This document shows, one piece after another, positions 1-7,785 of a stretch of 64,000 nucleotides of DNA. The stretch spans positions 310,001-374,000 of the forward strand of contig NZ_BLJQ01000002.1 in assembly GCF_014132155.1 (NCBI RefSeq), written 5' to 3'. The translations under genes were made by a program, and so were the position numbers. The stretch comes from Gluconobacter sp. Gdi. Lineage in GTDB: Bacteria > Pseudomonadota > Alphaproteobacteria > Acetobacterales > Acetobacteraceae. The notes beneath the pieces were generated by a model. The model ran no database searches. It was not told the origin of the DNA and saw only the letters and a list, made by a program, of their open reading frames with translations. Within the stretch, counting starts at the first letter, position 1. Every line of letters begins with the position of its first letter.

Positions 1-86
1 ATATGGCAACGGGCCGGAAGGCTCGGTACGAACTGGGGCGGCATCGTCTTTCGGCGCTGGTCAAGCGCCTGCCTTTCGTAGGCTGA
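1..86 (+). CDS. 3' end of an unidentified gene (partial)
   Basis: The frame ending in TGA at 84-86 is open to the left edge and has GC-rich third codon positions like its neighbours, so it is probably the tail of a gene running into asd. The visible residues are basic and end in LPFVG. I cannot assign a family from under 30 residues. The ATG at position 3 is probably internal. Confidence 0.35.
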   Translation, partial: MATGRKARYELGRHRLSALVKRLPFVG

Positions 87-112
87 TTTTTTACAAGGGA
101 ACGGAAAACATC

Positions 113-1156
113 ATGGGTTATCGGGTTGCGGTTGCGGGCGCCACGGGAGCGGTGGGGCGCGAGCTGCTGCGGATTCTGGCAGAGCGTAATTTCCCTGTGG
201 ACGAGGTTGTGGCATTGGCGTCGCCGCGCTCTGTCGGCCGGGAAATTTCCTTTGGCGACAAGGCAGTGCTGAAGGTTCAAAACCTTGAGACGTTTGATTT
301 CAAGGGGTGGGATCTGGCGCTGTTTTCGCCGGGCGGAGAAGTATCGGCGATTTATGCGCCGAAGGCTGCTGCTGCGGGTTGTGTCGTGATCGACAACACG
401 TCCCATTTCCGTATGGAGCCTGGTATTCCTCTGGTGGTGCCAGAGGTGAATGCGTCTGCGCTGAAAAAGGCGCGTCGTGGCATCATCGCCAACCCGAACT
501 GCTCCACGGCGCAGATGCTTGTAGCGCTGAAGCCGCTTCATGATCTGTTCAAGATCAAGCGGATTGTCGTCTCGACCTACCAGGCCGTTTCCGGTGCGGG
601 CAAAGACGGAATGGACGAACTGTTTGGGCAGACCAAGGGCACCTTCGTGAACGACCCGCCGACGGTGGCTCAGTTTACCAAGCAGATCGCCTTTAACGTC
701 ATTCCGCACATTGATCGTTTCATGGAAGATGGAGCGACCAAGGAAGAGTGGAAAATGGCGGTTGAAACCCGCAAGATTCTGGATCCGGACATTCAGGTTC
801 TGGCGACCTGTGTCCGTGTTCCGGTTTTCATCGGCCACTCCGAAGCGATCAGCATTGAGTGCGAGAAGCCGATTGACCTGAAGAAAGCTCGTGAGGCTCT
901 GCGCAAGGCTCCCGGCGTCATTCTGCGCGATGTACGTGAAGACGGCGGCTATGTGACGCCGATTGAATGTGTCGGGGAGGATGCAACGTATGTGTCTCGC
1001 CTGCGCATTGATCCGACAGTCGAGAATGGTCTGGCACTCTGGTGTGTCTCGGACAATCTTCGCAAGGGTGCAGCACTAAATGCCGTGCAGATTGCGGAAA
1101 GTCTGGTTGAACAGGGTCTTTTGAAGAACGGAGCCTTGTTTCCTGTAAAGGAATAA
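113..1156 (+). CDS. asd: Aspartate-semialdehyde dehydrogenase
   Basis: This enzyme reduces L-aspartyl-4-phosphate to aspartate semialdehyde with NADPH, the branch-point step toward lysine/diaminopimelate, threonine and methionine. The 347-aa length is normal. Visible are the N-terminal Rossmann motif GATGAVG (residues 9-15), the active-site motif NPNCST with nucleophile Cys130, and the conserved ending of the dimerisation domain. A purine-rich AAGGGAACGG lies just before the ATG. A strong terminator follows directly, so it is transcribed apart from murQ. dapB, a later step of the same pathway, lies elsewhere in the window on the other strand. Confidence 0.96.
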   Translation: MGYRVAVAGATGAVGRELLRILAERNFPVDEVVALASPRSVGREISFGDKAVLKVQNLETFDFKGWDLALFSPGGEVSAIYAPKAAAAGCVVIDNTSHFRMEPGIPLVVPEVNASALKKARRGIIANPNCSTAQMLVALKPLHDLFKIKRIVVSTYQAVSGAGKDGMDELFGQTKGTFVNDPPTVAQFTKQIAFNVIPHIDRFMEDGATKEEWKMAVETRKILDPDIQVLATCVRVPVFIGHSEAISIECEKPIDLKKAREALRKAPGVILRDVREDGGYVTPIECVGEDATYVSRLRIDPTVENGLALWCVSDNLRKGAALNAVQIAESLVEQGLLKNGALFPVKE

Positions 1157-1177
1157 GGGAGTTTTCTGAAGTTCTGG

Positions 1178-1211
1178 CGCGTCTGAAGGGAAACTTTCAG
1201 ACGCGTTTTTT
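1178..1211 (+). terminator. Rho-independent terminator after asd
   Basis: A perfect 10-bp stem (CGCGTCTGAA / TTCAGACGCG) with an 8-nt loop is followed by six T residues. It separates asd from the murQ-anmK pair. Confidence 0.9.
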
Positions 1212-1235
1212 ATGTCGAGATGAAAAGGGTCATTC

Positions 1236-2123
1236 GTGACTGTTCCCCGCACAGAAACGGTTCTTGAAGCCAATCAGACTATTGAACTTCTGCCTTTGAA
1301 TTCGCTTCTGGGGCGGCTGTTGGACTCTCAGAAAGAGGCTTTAGAGCGGGTCGGAGAGGCACTCCCGTCCATTGAAGCCGCAGTTGAGGCGAGTGTGCCC
1401 CGTCTTCAGGGTGGCGGTCGGTTGATTTATGCTGGGGCTGGAACGTCTGGTCGTATCGGGGTTCAGGATGGGGTGGAACTGACACCAACGTTTGGACTGC
1501 CGCCTGAGAGGCTGGTTTTGTTGCTTGCTGGTGGGGCTGGTGCAGGGACGCAGGCTGTCGAAGGTGCAGAAGACAGGGAAGATCAGGCGCGCGTTGATCT
1601 TGGAGCATATGGGCCAACGGCGCACGACGTGGTCATTGGTGTCGCGGCGAGTGGCAATACGCCTTACACCTGTGCTGTTGTTGAAGCCGGGCGTGAGGTC
1701 GGGGCTTTGACAATTGGGGTGAGTGGAAACGCGCATTCGCGTCTTCTACGCAGTGCTGAAATCGGGATCAGTATTCCGACGGGCGCTGAAGTGCTGGCTG
1801 GCTCCACGCGGATGGCAGCAGGGACGGCCCAGAAGGTTGCGCTTAACCTGTTTTCTACCGCTTTGATGACACGCCTTGGGCATGTCTATCGCGGGCGTAT
1901 GGTCGACATGCGAATTAGCAATGACAAGTTGCAGTTGCGTGCCGAGCGTATGGTGTTCGAACTTGCTGGGGGAACGGACGAGGAAGTTCGTGACGCGTTG
2001 CGGTTGGTTGGCGGTAATGTAAAGCGGGCAGTTCTTGTGAGAAAGGGTGTGTCTGTCGAGAAGATTGAGACACTTCTTCAGGCGCATAACGGCAATCTGC
2101 ATACGGTTCTGGCCTCTCTCTGA
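1236..2123 (+). CDS. murQ: N-acetylmuramic acid 6-phosphate etherase
   Basis: MurQ cleaves the lactyl ether of MurNAc-6-phosphate to give GlcNAc-6-phosphate and D-lactate, the step that commits recycled cell-wall sugar to central metabolism. The SIS-type phosphosugar fold shows as GAGTSGRIG followed by the catalytic-type Glu in DGVELTPTF, and later STRMAAGTAQK. The length of 295 aa is normal. The start is GTG with AAAAGGG 8 nt upstream; no in-frame ATG fits better. It is followed after 13 nt by anmK, so the two probably form one transcript supplying and consuming the same intermediate. Confidence 0.94.
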   Translation: MTVPRTETVLEANQTIELLPLNSLLGRLLDSQKEALERVGEALPSIEAAVEASVPRLQGGGRLIYAGAGTSGRIGVQDGVELTPTFGLPPERLVLLLAGGAGAGTQAVEGAEDREDQARVDLGAYGPTAHDVVIGVAASGNTPYTCAVVEAGREVGALTIGVSGNAHSRLLRSAEIGISIPTGAEVLAGSTRMAAGTAQKVALNLFSTALMTRLGHVYRGRMVDMRISNDKLQLRAERMVFELAGGTDEEVRDALRLVGGNVKRAVLVRKGVSVEKIETLLQAHNGNLHTVLASL

Positions 2124-2136
2124 AGGTAAAAACCTG

Positions 2137-3237
2137 ATGTCTTTCGAGAATATGCAGTGGGCCATTGGTCTCATGAGCGGCACGTCTCTTGATGGGGTGG
2201 ATGCGGCTCTGGTGCAGACGGATGGGGAGCGGATTGCTCAGTATGGGCCAGCCGTGACGGTTCCCTACGACTCTGCTTTGCGGGCTCGGCTGCGCCATTT
2301 GCTGGATCATGCTGCACATCTGGCAGAAGATGATCCGGATATTCTGGCTGCCGAACGGGACGTAACGCTACGGCATGTGGATGCTGTTCGGGAGCTTATG
2401 ACGCTGGCTCCAGATATTCGCCCTGATATCATTGGTTTTCATGGGCAAACTGTCCTGCATCAGCCCGAAAAAGGGCGAAGCTGGCAGATTGGTGATGGAG
2501 CGCTTCTTCAGGCGGAGTGTGGCGTCCCGGTTGTTTATGATTTCCGTGCACGGGATCTGGAATGTGGTGGTGAGGGTGCGCCATTGGTGCCAGTCCTGCA
2601 TGCCGCGCTTTTGGAAAGTGAGACGCAGTCTGTTGCTGTTCTGAATATTGGTGGCGTGGCAAATGTCACCTTGCTCGGGCCGAATACAGAGGGGCAGCGT
2701 CAGGTCTGGGCGTGCGATACCGGGCCGGGAAATGCTCTTCTGGACGACTGGGCAGAACGACATACTGGCGTTGCGTGTGACGTCGATGGCGCGTTAGCGA
2801 AAAAAGGGATGGTAGACAGAGCTACTTTAGAAAGCTTGCTGGCAATGCCGTATTTTCAGCGTGAAATGCCAAAGTCGTTGGACCGTTTGAGCTTTCACGC
2901 TTCTGCCATGCAGGCCGTTGAAACGCTTTCTGCTGAAGACGGCGCGGCGACACTGCTGGAGTTTACGGTTGAAGCGATCGCTCGAACACCCATGCCAGTC
3001 AAACCCGCTAAGTGGTTTGTCGCTGGAGGGGGACGCCACAATCCAGTTTTGATGGAGCGTTTGCGCTCACGTTTGGGATGTCTCGGGTCCGTCGATGATC
3101 TTGGATGGGACGGAGACGCACTTGAGGCTCAGTGCTTTGCGCTTCTGGCCGTTCGTTATGTACGTGACTTTCCTTCGTCGTGGCCACAGACGACTGGGAC
3201 GGAAAAGCCTTGTGTGGCAGGCCGATCAGCACGCTGA
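2137..3237 (+). CDS. anmK: Anhydro-N-acetylmuramic acid kinase
   Basis: AnmK hydrolyses the 1,6-anhydro ring of anhydroMurNAc and phosphorylates it to MurNAc-6-phosphate, the substrate of MurQ encoded just upstream. The N-terminus carries the family signature GLMSGTSLDGVDA (residues 11-23), and the phosphate-binding DTGPGN and the C-terminal GGGRHN motif are visible. The frame stays open further upstream inside murQ, but ATG 2137, 13 nt after the murQ stop with GAAGG in front, gives the normal 366-aa protein. A second Met at codon 6 could also serve. Confidence 0.94.
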   Translation: MSFENMQWAIGLMSGTSLDGVDAALVQTDGERIAQYGPAVTVPYDSALRARLRHLLDHAAHLAEDDPDILAAERDVTLRHVDAVRELMTLAPDIRPDIIGFHGQTVLHQPEKGRSWQIGDGALLQAECGVPVVYDFRARDLECGGEGAPLVPVLHAALLESETQSVAVLNIGGVANVTLLGPNTEGQRQVWACDTGPGNALLDDWAERHTGVACDVDGALAKKGMVDRATLESLLAMPYFQREMPKSLDRLSFHASAMQAVETLSAEDGAATLLEFTVEAIARTPMPVKPAKWFVAGGGRHNPVLMERLRSRLGCLGSVDDLGWDGDALEAQCFALLAVRYVRDFPSSWPQTTGTEKPCVAGRSAR

Positions 3238-3261
3238 GCGGTCTGCCTGTTCGATCAGATT

Positions 3262-3684
3262 TCAGACTGATGCAAGTTCTGACCAGCCGGTTTCCGGACG
3301 GTCCAGATGCTTCAGAAGTTCATGATCCGGGGTGTTCGTCAGATCTTTTGTCAGGCTTTTGAAAAGCTTCTTGGAGGTTGGTTTGTCCAGGTTCTCACGG
3401 ATGTCGTGAAGAGACTGAGCCGACGCAACAAGGAAGATCCCTTCGACATTGCTATCCTGTGCAGCCTTGTTGATGTGAGCCGCCAGATCTTTCGCGAAGT
3501 GCGTCTTGAGCTGCTCCTTGGGGCTTGTATGAGCAGCCTTGAGCGAACCTACATCCTTGGCTGCGTCTGAGCCCTTATGGATATCGAAGTTTTCAATGGT
3601 TCTGAGCTGTGAGCCTTCCAGACGAAGGAAACGAGCCTTTTCACCATCAGCGACGACGTAGATGACGGGGTCTTGGGTTGCCAT
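3262..3684 (-). CDS. Host-attachment-family protein (COG5622/PF10116-like)
   Basis: A 140-aa soluble protein beginning with a Val-Val-Ala-Asp-Gly strand (IYVVADGEKARFLRLEG), the pattern of the family named 'protein required for attachment to host cells' after an Agrobacterium member. The release-factor-like alpha/beta fold fits residues 10-135. The first Met of the frame is 8 codons upstream, but Met at 3684 has GGAAAGGATC at the right distance. No signal peptide or membrane segment is present, so it is cytoplasmic. The family name should not be taken as a demonstrated function here. It converges on anmK. Confidence 0.6.
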   Translation of the reverse strand: MATQDPVIYVVADGEKARFLRLEGSQLRTIENFDIHKGSDAAKDVGSLKAAHTSPKEQLKTHFAKDLAAHINKAAQDSNVEGIFLVASAQSLHDIRENLDKPTSKKLFKSLTKDLTNTPDHELLKHLDRPETGWSELASV

Positions 3685-3934
3685 TGTATCAGATCCTTTC
3701 CCGATCAATCAGATTGGTCAGGATCTAAACGTGGGCGGAGCGCTGGGGTTGCCCTTCCAGAAGGGCTCACCTCGATTCTTCAAGGCTTAGGATCATGATA
3801 AAAAAGGATATTTTTCAGTGGAGGTTATTTTTTTGACGTTTGGATGAATTTTTCTCTTGAATACCGACGGCGATATGATCACTCTCAGTATTGAGCCCAC
3901 GGAAAACTTTCCCAGAGGGTTCAAGGAGGCAAAT

Positions 3935-4066
3935 ATGGCTCTGATGAATACTTTCATGCCGTATATCGGATCGATCGGTGCTGTAATGGCGGTGATCTTT
4001 TACAATGCTTCCCGTCGGGTTGAGCAGCCGAGTCTTTCCTATGCACGTGTAAAGCGCCGACGATAG
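3935..4066 (+). CDS. 43-aa single-span membrane peptide
   Basis: A very strong Shine-Dalgarno (AAGGAGG, 5 nt before the ATG) marks this as a real small gene. The product has one hydrophobic segment at about residues 6-23 (TFMPYIGSIGAVMAVIFY), then a basic tail ending in KRRR, so an N-out/C-in topology is expected. I do not recognise a family. The frame extends upstream to a TTG, but that start has no comparable ribosome site. A GNRA-type hairpin follows its stop. The upstream region of about 250 bp is AT-rich and includes TTGACG, a possible -35 box. Confidence 0.65.
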   Translation: MALMNTFMPYIGSIGAVMAVIFYNASRRVEQPSLSYARVKRRR

Positions 4067-4083
4067 CGTCCCGAAAGGGACGC
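4066..4083 (+). other. Perfect hairpin with GAAA tetraloop after the 43-aa gene
   Basis: GCGTCCC-GAAA-GGGACGC is a perfect 7-bp stem closed by a GNRA tetraloop and begins at the last base of the stop codon. No T-run follows directly (the next T-rich stretch is about 20 nt away), so it may be an mRNA 3'-end stabiliser rather than a classic terminator. Confidence 0.5.
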
Positions 4084-4150
4084 GTATCCCTCGGTTAAGG
4101 TGTTTTTTCTCTTTCGCCATTTGTAGCCCTGTTTCACACTGAAGGGTACT

Positions 4151-5182
4151 ATGGCCTTTCTTTTCAAAAAACCACGTCATGCCTCTCCTCCTCAGGGACG
4201 GACAGGCATCCTGCTTCTCAATCTCGGTACACCTGATGACACCAGCTATTTGGCGGTGCGTCGGTACCTGAGTGAGTTTCTCTCCGATCGGCGCGTTATC
4301 GAAAGTTCGCCGCTGATTTGGCAGCCCATCCTGCAGGGCATCATCCTCACCAAACGACCTTTCGCCAGCGGTGCAAACTATGCACGAATCTGGGATCGGG
4401 ACGAGAATGCCTCTCCATTGCGGGTCTATACCCAGCGTCAGGCTGAAAAGCTTCGCCTTCGTCTGAAAGCAGACGGTGTCCCTGTTGAGTGGGGCATGCG
4501 CTATGGCCGCCCCTCTGTTGCACAGGCTGTTGAAAGCCTGATGGACCAAGGATGTGACCGTATCGTCAGTATTCCGCTATATCCGCAATACTCTTCAGCA
4601 ACGACCGCCACGGCTAACGATCAGCTTTTCCGGGCATTGATGAGGCTGAGAAAGCAACCAGCTGTTCTGACGGTCCCGTCTTTTCCAGACCATCCGGCCT
4701 TTGTGCGGGCGTTGGAAACATCTGTGTTGAAGACGCTGGAAAGCCTTTCCTTCAAGCCACAACGAATTGTGGCGTCGTTTCATGGATTGCCAAAAGTCTG
4801 CATTGAAAAGGGCGACTCGTATCAGGACGAATGTGTTCGTACGATCGTTGCCTTGCGTCAGCCGTTAGGGCTTTCTGAAGAGCAGATGCCGCTGACGTTC
4901 CAGTCGCGCTTCGGGCCGCTTGAATGGATTCAGCCTTATACGGCCCCTTATGTAAGTGCTCTCCCGAAGCAGGGCATCACGAAAATTGCAGTTATCATGC
5001 CGGGCTTTATGGCGGACTGTATTGAAACGCTGGATGAAATTGGGAATGAGCTTCGAGAAGAGTTCATGGAAGCGGGCGGCGAAGAGTTTGCGCTTGTGCC
5101 CTGTCTGAATGATTCAGACGAGTCGATTGACCTTCTGGAGGCATTGTCTCGTACAGCCCTAAGAGGGTTTGGAGTGGCTTGA
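4151..5182 (+). CDS. hemH: Ferrochelatase
   Basis: HemH inserts Fe(II) into protoporphyrin IX, the last step of protoheme synthesis; heme is needed here for the terminal oxidases, cytochromes and flavohemoglobin. The 343-aa protein has LLNLGTPDD near the N-terminus, the YPQYSSAT segment, and SFHGLP with the metal-binding His211, followed by the conserved C-terminal ETLDEIG with its Glu. A short N-terminal lead (about 15 aa) precedes the family start. GAAGGG sits 7 nt before the ATG. Confidence 0.95.
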   Translation: MAFLFKKPRHASPPQGRTGILLLNLGTPDDTSYLAVRRYLSEFLSDRRVIESSPLIWQPILQGIILTKRPFASGANYARIWDRDENASPLRVYTQRQAEKLRLRLKADGVPVEWGMRYGRPSVAQAVESLMDQGCDRIVSIPLYPQYSSATTATANDQLFRALMRLRKQPAVLTVPSFPDHPAFVRALETSVLKTLESLSFKPQRIVASFHGLPKVCIEKGDSYQDECVRTIVALRQPLGLSEEQMPLTFQSRFGPLEWIQPYTAPYVSALPKQGITKIAVIMPGFMADCIETLDEIGNELREEFMEAGGEEFALVPCLNDSDESIDLLEALSRTALRGFGVA

Positions 5183-5201
5183 GACTGTTTCGATACTTAT
5201 G

Positions 5202-5236
5202 AAAAAGGCCCGGCTGGTAACAGCCGGGCCTTTTTT
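5202..5236. terminator. Bidirectional terminator between hemH and the secreted glycine-zipper protein
   Basis: A perfect stem built on AAGGCCCGGCTG / CAGCCGGGCCTT with a GTAA loop has an A-run on its left and a T-run on its right, so it can end transcription of both converging genes. Confidence 0.92.
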
Positions 5237-5240
5237 GTTT

Positions 5241-5612
5241 TTAGTGCTGCGGCCCCTGAGGAGCTGGCGCATTCGTGCCTGGCTCGGGGTGTTCTGCGTC
5301 GTACCACTGAGCCTTCTGGTTCACGGACGTCGCATCGTGGTGGCTCTGCCACCAGCCACCGGTATTCGGGGCAGCTGGATGCTCTTTATCCCACAGAGCA
5401 GCCTTTTCGCGCAGATCCTTGCGATACAGATGGCGGCGATACATGCCAGCGGCGCACCCACCAACGGCGCCAATAACACCATGGTGGTTGGCCAGATGTC
5501 CGCCTACGGCACCGGCAGCACCATACTTGATGCAGCCGCCCGGTTCGGCGAGGGCCGGGGTAGCGGTGAGAAGGGCGGCCAGAGCCAGAGCAGAACGCAT
5601 TGAGCGTGTCAT
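5241..5612 (-). CDS. Secreted glycine-zipper protein
   Basis: A 123-aa protein with a clear signal peptide (basic MTRSMR, hydrophobic core, cleavage after ALA at about residue 22). The mature part opens with a Gly/Ala-rich zipper (GAAGAVGGHLANHHGVIGAVGG) of the kind found in small outer-membrane or periplasmic proteins, then a charged half with repeated W-x-D/K-x-EHP patterns and a Pro-rich end. No enzyme motif is present. The start chosen is the Met directly before the signal sequence; the longer frame adds a non-signal-like 28 residues. Confidence 0.65.
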   Translation of the reverse strand: MTRSMRSALALAALLTATPALAEPGGCIKYGAAGAVGGHLANHHGVIGAVGGCAAGMYRRHLYRKDLREKAALWDKEHPAAPNTGGWWQSHHDATSVNQKAQWYDAEHPEPGTNAPAPQGPQH

Positions 5613-5727
5613 GGAAGTTTCGTCTCTCTTATCGGTCTCTTGGGAGAAAGAGACTTTCTGAATGTCGAAACTAGGTATGTGGGGGGAAGGTTTCAACTCT
5701 CTGGCGAGCAGAGATGGTTTTTTAGGG

Positions 5728-5756
5728 TTGTGTTGCGGCCAGGTTTTTCATATAAC
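5728..5756 (+). promoter_or_regulatory. Sigma70-type promoter for the small-RNA candidate
   Basis: TTGTGT and TATAAC are separated by exactly 17 nt. The predicted start point, about 7 nt downstream, coincides with the first base of a perfect hairpin, and the nearest stable element downstream is a terminator rather than a start codon. Confidence 0.5.
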
Positions 5757-5762
5757 TGTGGC

Positions 5763-5858
5763 ATTGAGCCATAAATCGCTAAGCAGATGGCTCAATCATC
5801 AATATTAAAAAATGATTTTTAGAAGAGGCTGACTCCATTAGGGGCAGCCTCTTTTTTT
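5763..5858 (+). ncRNA. Candidate small RNA of about 96 nt
   Basis: The segment starts with a 10-bp hairpin (ATTGAGCCAT / ATGGCTCAAT, 14-nt loop, 5763-5796), continues through an AT-rich single-stranded linker and ends in a Rho-independent terminator (AGAGGCTG / CAGCCTCT, then seven T). No convincing open reading frame lies inside. Promoter, 5' hairpin, A/U-rich linker and U-tail together have the layout of a trans-acting small RNA. I do not recognise it as 6S, a riboswitch or any named alphaproteobacterial RNA. It could instead be the untranslated leader and attenuator of the gene that follows. Confidence 0.5.
5824..5858 (+). terminator. Rho-independent terminator ending the small-RNA candidate
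   Basis: An 8-bp stem AGAGGCTG / CAGCCTCT with a 13-nt loop is followed by seven T. It lies directly before the start region of the next small membrane protein gene, so read-through would be needed for that gene if it has no promoter of its own. Confidence 0.8.
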
Positions 5859-5882
5859 ATGAGCCTATTAGGATTTCAGGCT

Positions 5883-6161
5883 GTGGATATTTCGGGTTTT
5901 GATCTTTCGGGTCTGCTTGCTGACATTCCGGCCCGCTATGAACTTTGGGTGGCTCTGCTGATTATTGGCTGCAAGCTGGTAACGGTTTTCTTGCCTCCTC
6001 CACAAAATACATCACGGTTCGGCGGAATTTACCGCGTCATTACCCTTCTGGGGCTGAACTTTGGTTGGGCTGCCAATCGTCTCGAGCGGCAGGTCGGCAA
6101 GGTTACTTCAGCTTCTGGAAGTGGAGAAAGTGTGAAGAAGGGCGTTTCTCCTAAAGCGTAA
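5883..6161 (+). CDS. Small membrane protein of unknown function
   Basis: About 92 aa from the GTG at 5883 (TTAGGA upstream) or 100 aa from ATG 5859. I prefer GTG because ATG 5859 lies on the T-run of a terminator. A hydrophobic span (ELWVALLIIGCKLVTVFLPPP) and a second weaker one (YRVITLLGLNFGWAANRL) suggest two membrane passes, followed by a Ser/Gly/Lys-rich tail. Length and topology recall phage holins, but no lysis genes are adjacent and I cannot assign a family. Confidence 0.5.
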   Translation: MDISGFDLSGLLADIPARYELWVALLIIGCKLVTVFLPPPQNTSRFGGIYRVITLLGLNFGWAANRLERQVGKVTSASGSGESVKKGVSPKA

Positions 6162-6167
6162 AATACT

Positions 6168-6215
6168 CTGGCTCCTGAATTACTAGGAATTTTTTCCTGA
6201 GAGCCAGGAATTTTT
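6168..6215 (+). terminator. Probable terminator before the GH68 gene
   Basis: CTGGCTC pairs with GAGCCAG across an AT-rich loop and is followed by AA and five T. It probably ends the small membrane protein transcript, so the levansucrase gene would need a promoter within the 30 nt before its start, or the loop acts as an attenuator. Confidence 0.55.
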
Positions 6216-6246
6216 AAATACTTATTCAGTATGGATCAGTAAAATT

Positions 6247-7584
6247 ATGAATGCTATTTCCTCCCAGTCTCTGGTGCAGGCCAATTTTTCGCGTCCTGTT
6301 CCTGCCAAATATCCTGTTTCTCGCTGGACGATTGCGGATGCGCTGAAGGTTCGTACAGACGATCCGACGACGACCATGCCGCTGATCGATTACCAGTTTC
6401 CACTTATGTCCAATGACGTGATGATCTGGGACAGTGGAGCGCTGCGTGACATGCACATGCGTACCGTCACGTTCAAAGGCTGGTTCGTCCTGTGGTCGCT
6501 TGCCGTGGACAAGATCGACAAGACCAACGCCAAGATTTACGACGAATGGCACTCCCGCAATGACCGCGCTTATATCGGGTACTGGTATAGCCGCGATGGG
6601 GTGGAGTGGACCTGGGGCGGCCGACTGTTCCAGACCTCTGCCGATCTGCGCCCGTGGGAATGGTCCGGTTCTCTGGTGATGCGTGAGGGCACCGAGAATA
6701 AGGTGGACATGTTCTACACGTCCGTCGGCGCGCCTGATGGCAATTCTGTTCCGGCGGTCAGTTCCGGCACTATCCATGCGGACGACAAGGGTGTCTGGTT
6801 CGAGGGCTTCGCCACGAGCACGGAAATGTTCAAGGCGGATGGTGTTCATTACGCCAATGCGTCTGAAGATCCATACTTTGATTTCCGTGATCCGCAGCCG
6901 TTCATCAATCCGGGCGATGGCCAGCTTTATACGCTGTTTGAGGGTAACGTCCCGGGTGCGCGCGGCCAGTTTGTTATCGGCACGGATGAAATGGGTGCTG
7001 TTCCGCCAGGATATGCGGTGGATGCTGGCGCACAATATGGTGCAGCAGCGATCGGTCTGGCCCGGTGTGTCTCCGGCTGGCGCAAGGGGGATTATTCCCG
7101 GTGGGAACTGATGCCTGCTCTGGTAACGGCTCTTGGCGTGAACGATCAGACCGAACGTCCCCATTTCGTTTTCAAGGACGGTCTGACCTATCTGTTCACG
7201 ATCAGCCATCATTCCACGTACACGGGCAAGAGCACGGGGCCTGATGGCGTTTATGGCTTTGTGTCCGAGAAGGGTATTTTTGGCCCATACAAGCCCCTGA
7301 ATAGCTCAGGGCTTGTACTCGGTAATCCATCTTCGCAGCCGTATTCGACGTATTCGCACTTTGTGGATGCAGAGGGCTATGTTCAGTCCTTTATCGATAC
7401 CATTCCGGCTGCCGGTCAGAATGCGGAAAATCCGGATACTTACCGGATTGGTGGTACGCTGGCACCGACGGTTCGTCTGGTTCTGGACGGTGATCGGACA
7501 TTTCTGACAGAAGTCCATGATTACGCGCAGGTTTTTGCCCAAGCTTCGTGGCCGGCCTCTCTGGCGTATGACGTCAGAGCCTGA
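6247..7584 (+). CDS. GH68 levansucrase-type fructosyltransferase
   Basis: GH68 enzymes split sucrose and transfer fructose to water or to a growing levan/fructooligosaccharide chain. The five-bladed propeller active site can be read: nucleophile Asp62 in WDSGALRD, transition-state Asp215 in FRDPQPF, and acid/base Glu303 in TERPHF. The 445-aa length matches the short Zymomonas-like enzymes, and there is no N-terminal signal peptide, so any export is non-classical or needs another route. The usual WD(S/T)WP around the nucleophile reads WDSGA, which removes an aromatic residue near the sugar site. The ribosome site is weak. A strong terminator follows. Confidence 0.85.
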   Translation: MNAISSQSLVQANFSRPVPAKYPVSRWTIADALKVRTDDPTTTMPLIDYQFPLMSNDVMIWDSGALRDMHMRTVTFKGWFVLWSLAVDKIDKTNAKIYDEWHSRNDRAYIGYWYSRDGVEWTWGGRLFQTSADLRPWEWSGSLVMREGTENKVDMFYTSVGAPDGNSVPAVSSGTIHADDKGVWFEGFATSTEMFKADGVHYANASEDPYFDFRDPQPFINPGDGQLYTLFEGNVPGARGQFVIGTDEMGAVPPGYAVDAGAQYGAAAIGLARCVSGWRKGDYSRWELMPALVTALGVNDQTERPHFVFKDGLTYLFTISHHSTYTGKSTGPDGVYGFVSEKGIFGPYKPLNSSGLVLGNPSSQPYSTYSHFVDAEGYVQSFIDTIPAAGQNAENPDTYRIGGTLAPTVRLVLDGDRTFLTEVHDYAQVFAQASWPASLAYDVRA

Positions 7585-7634
7585 TTGTCAGAGGCTCAGG
7601 TTAAAAAGACCTGAGATTTTTTGATAAGGCGTTG

Positions 7635-7674
7635 ATGAAAGCCACTCCTCTACGGGAGTGGCTTTCATTTTTTT
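7635..7674 (+). terminator. Strong Rho-independent terminator after the GH68 gene
   Basis: A perfect 14-bp stem (ATGAAAGCCACTCC / GGAGTGGCTTTCAT) with a 6-nt loop is followed by seven T. Confidence 0.95.
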
Positions 7675-7785
7675 CGGAGCGTTTTGGCATGTGCCTTGGC
7701 TTTGCTTCGATCAGAACGAAGAACTCCCTGCAAATACGGCATGCCGCTCTGGTTTCTTCATTCTCTGTTCGTGGAGTGTTGATGA

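Noticed and set aside
5859-6161. Holin function for the small membrane protein
   Set aside because: Size and topology would allow it but there is no endolysin, spanin or other phage gene nearby.
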